A stretch of DNA of 5,367 nt from Firmicutes bacterium UBA2296 (GTDB taxonomy: Bacteria > Bacillota > UBA994). How positions within the stretch are numbered: the first letter of the stretch is position 1; every line of letters begins with the position of its first letter. Both the position numbers and the translations under genes were made by a program. The notes below the pieces were generated by a model, which did not search any database, was not told where the DNA came from, and saw only the letters and a program-made list of their open reading frames with translations. Of this stretch, positions 4,406 to 5,367 are shown one piece after another. Location: NCBI GenBank assembly GCA_002345475.1, contig DDWC01000154.1, positions 1-5,367 of the forward strand, read 5' to 3'.

Positions 4406-5367
4406 GTGAGGATAAAGCGCATTGAAATTCATGGCTTCAAGTCGTTTGCGGATAAAACGGAGATTGATCTGGGAGCCGGGCTTACGGCCGTGGTCGGACC
4501 CAACGGAAGCGGAAAGAGCAACTTGGCCGAAGCTGTCAAATGGGTGCTCGGAGAGCAGAGTGCGCGCATTTTGCGCGGGCAACGCATGGACGACATTATT
4601 TTCAGCGGAACTGCCAGACGCAAGGGTGTCAGTTACGCGGAAGTCAGCCTGGTGTTTGATAATGACGAAAAGCGTTTGCCCCTTGAATACAGTGAAGTGG
4701 TAATAACGCGTCGAGCATATAGGTCTGGAGAAGGCGAGTACCTGATCAATCGCAAGGCTTGCCGCCTGCGGGACATCACGGAGCTCTTCCTCGATACCGG
4801 TGTGGGCAAGGATTCCTATTCTTTTGTGGGTCAGGGCCGTATTGAGGAAATCCTTAATGCCGACCCGCGGCAACGCAGGGGGATCTTCGAAGAGGCTGCC
4901 GGGATATCGCGGTACAAGCTGCGCAAGAAAGAAACCGAATCCAGACTGGACGAAGTTCACGCTAATTTACGTCGGGTCTCAGATATTGAAGCCGAGCTAC
5001 AGATGCAACTGGCGCCTCTCGAGGGAGAAGCTGAAAAAGCCACGGTATATCTTCAATTGCAGTCCACTCGGGAGATCTGGGGCAAAGAGCTGCTGCTCTA
5101 CGAGTTGGGGCTGGCGGAGCGTCAGGTGGTAAGCATACGGACACAGATTGAAAAGACTTCTGACGAACGCTTGGGGCGTGAGAGCCAGCTGAGTATTCTG
5201 GAGGCAGAGCGTTCTGAGTTTGCCATGCGCCAGAGCACGCTGATAAGTGAGATTACTGGCCTCGAGGCTGAGCTCAGAATGGTGGGCCATGATCGGGCAC
5301 AGTTGAGCGAGCGTTTGACGGAACTGGAAGCCGAGCTTCCTGCCGCCAATGAGGCTGCGGACCGGCT
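4406..5367 (+). CDS. smc: Chromosome segregation protein SMC, N-terminal part (3' end outside window)
   Basis: SMC is the ATPase core of the bacterial condensin complex with ScpA and ScpB, which organises and segregates the chromosome. About 320 residues are present of roughly 1190 in a full protein, and the frame stays open to the window end. Seen in order: RIKRIEIHGFKSFADKTEI (2-20), Walker A GPNGSGKSN (31-39), VLGEQSARILRG (47-58), IIFSGTARRKG (64-74), the Q-loop region with Q143 in FVGQGRIEEIL, and IFEEAAGISRYK (160-171). From about 172 onward the sequence is rich in Glu, Leu, Arg and Gln, as in the long coiled-coil arm. GTG 4406 is chosen because GGAGG (4394-4398) lies 7 nt before it; the in-frame ATG 4400 is 1 nt from that SD and so unlikely. 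The Walker B and signature motifs would be in the missing C-terminus. Confidence 0.96.
   Translation, partial: MRIKRIEIHGFKSFADKTEIDLGAGLTAVVGPNGSGKSNLAEAVKWVLGEQSARILRGQRMDDIIFSGTARRKGVSYAEVSLVFDNDEKRLPLEYSEVVITRRAYRSGEGEYLINRKACRLRDITELFLDTGVGKDSYSFVGQGRIEEILNADPRQRRGIFEEAAGISRYKLRKKETESRLDEVHANLRRVSDIEAELQMQLAPLEGEAEKATVYLQLQSTREIWGKELLLYELGLAERQVVSIRTQIEKTSDERLGRESQLSILEAERSEFAMRQSTLISEITGLEAELRMVGHDRAQLSERLTELEAELPAANEAADR

Noticed and set aside
4382..4960. Minus-strand open frame of 192 codons over the start of smc
   Set aside because: It is antisense to conserved SMC ATPase sequence, has no family features, and is explained by codon bias on the other strand.

Overview
The window reads as an ordinary core-chromosome segment of a low-to-mid GC Gram-positive bacterium, most likely an anaerobic Firmicute of the Clostridia or a related class. 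The basis is the gene order (ackA, yceD/DUF177, rpmF, plsX, acpP, rnc, smc), near-perfect GGAGG-type Shine-Dalgarno (SD) sites, frequent GTG/TTG starts, and a zinc-ribbon L32. GC looks mid-50s percent by eye. No species can be named. All genes are on the + strand, and I see no mobile element, CRISPR array, tRNA or rRNA.

Layout: (1) 1-536, the 3' end of acetate kinase (ackA). (2) 579-1354, a promoter with a perfect sigma-A consensus drives a DUF177/YceD gene and rpmF (ribosomal protein L32, 58 aa), which overlap by 29 nt and end at a strong intrinsic terminator. A second terminator-like hairpin follows. (3) 1406-1546, an intergenic control region with a plausible promoter and two inverted repeats. 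(4) 1547-4352, a tightly packed unit of plsX, a DegV-family gene, acpP and rnc, closed by a UUCG-tetraloop terminator. (5) 4374 to the window end, an extended -10 promoter and the 5' third or so of smc.

How the genes fit together: YceD and L32 belong to large-subunit ribosome biogenesis. PlsX and ACP are the acyl-phosphate/acyl-ACP exchange step that feeds phospholipid synthesis. The DegV-family protein between them belongs to the fatty-acid-binding FakB superfamily, and it sits where fab genes are often found in related genomes. This suggests, without proving, a local acyl-phosphate module. RNase III and SMC are the usual downstream neighbours.

The points most worth checking are: an RNase III that carries Gly where the family has a metal-binding Asp; the plsX-degV-acpP arrangement without local fab genes or fapR; paired inverted repeats around the plsX promoter; a promoter so close to yceD that its SD lies at the predicted transcript start; and near-duplicate TTG initiation sites in front of degV and acpP. 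I did not find a clearly new multi-gene system here.
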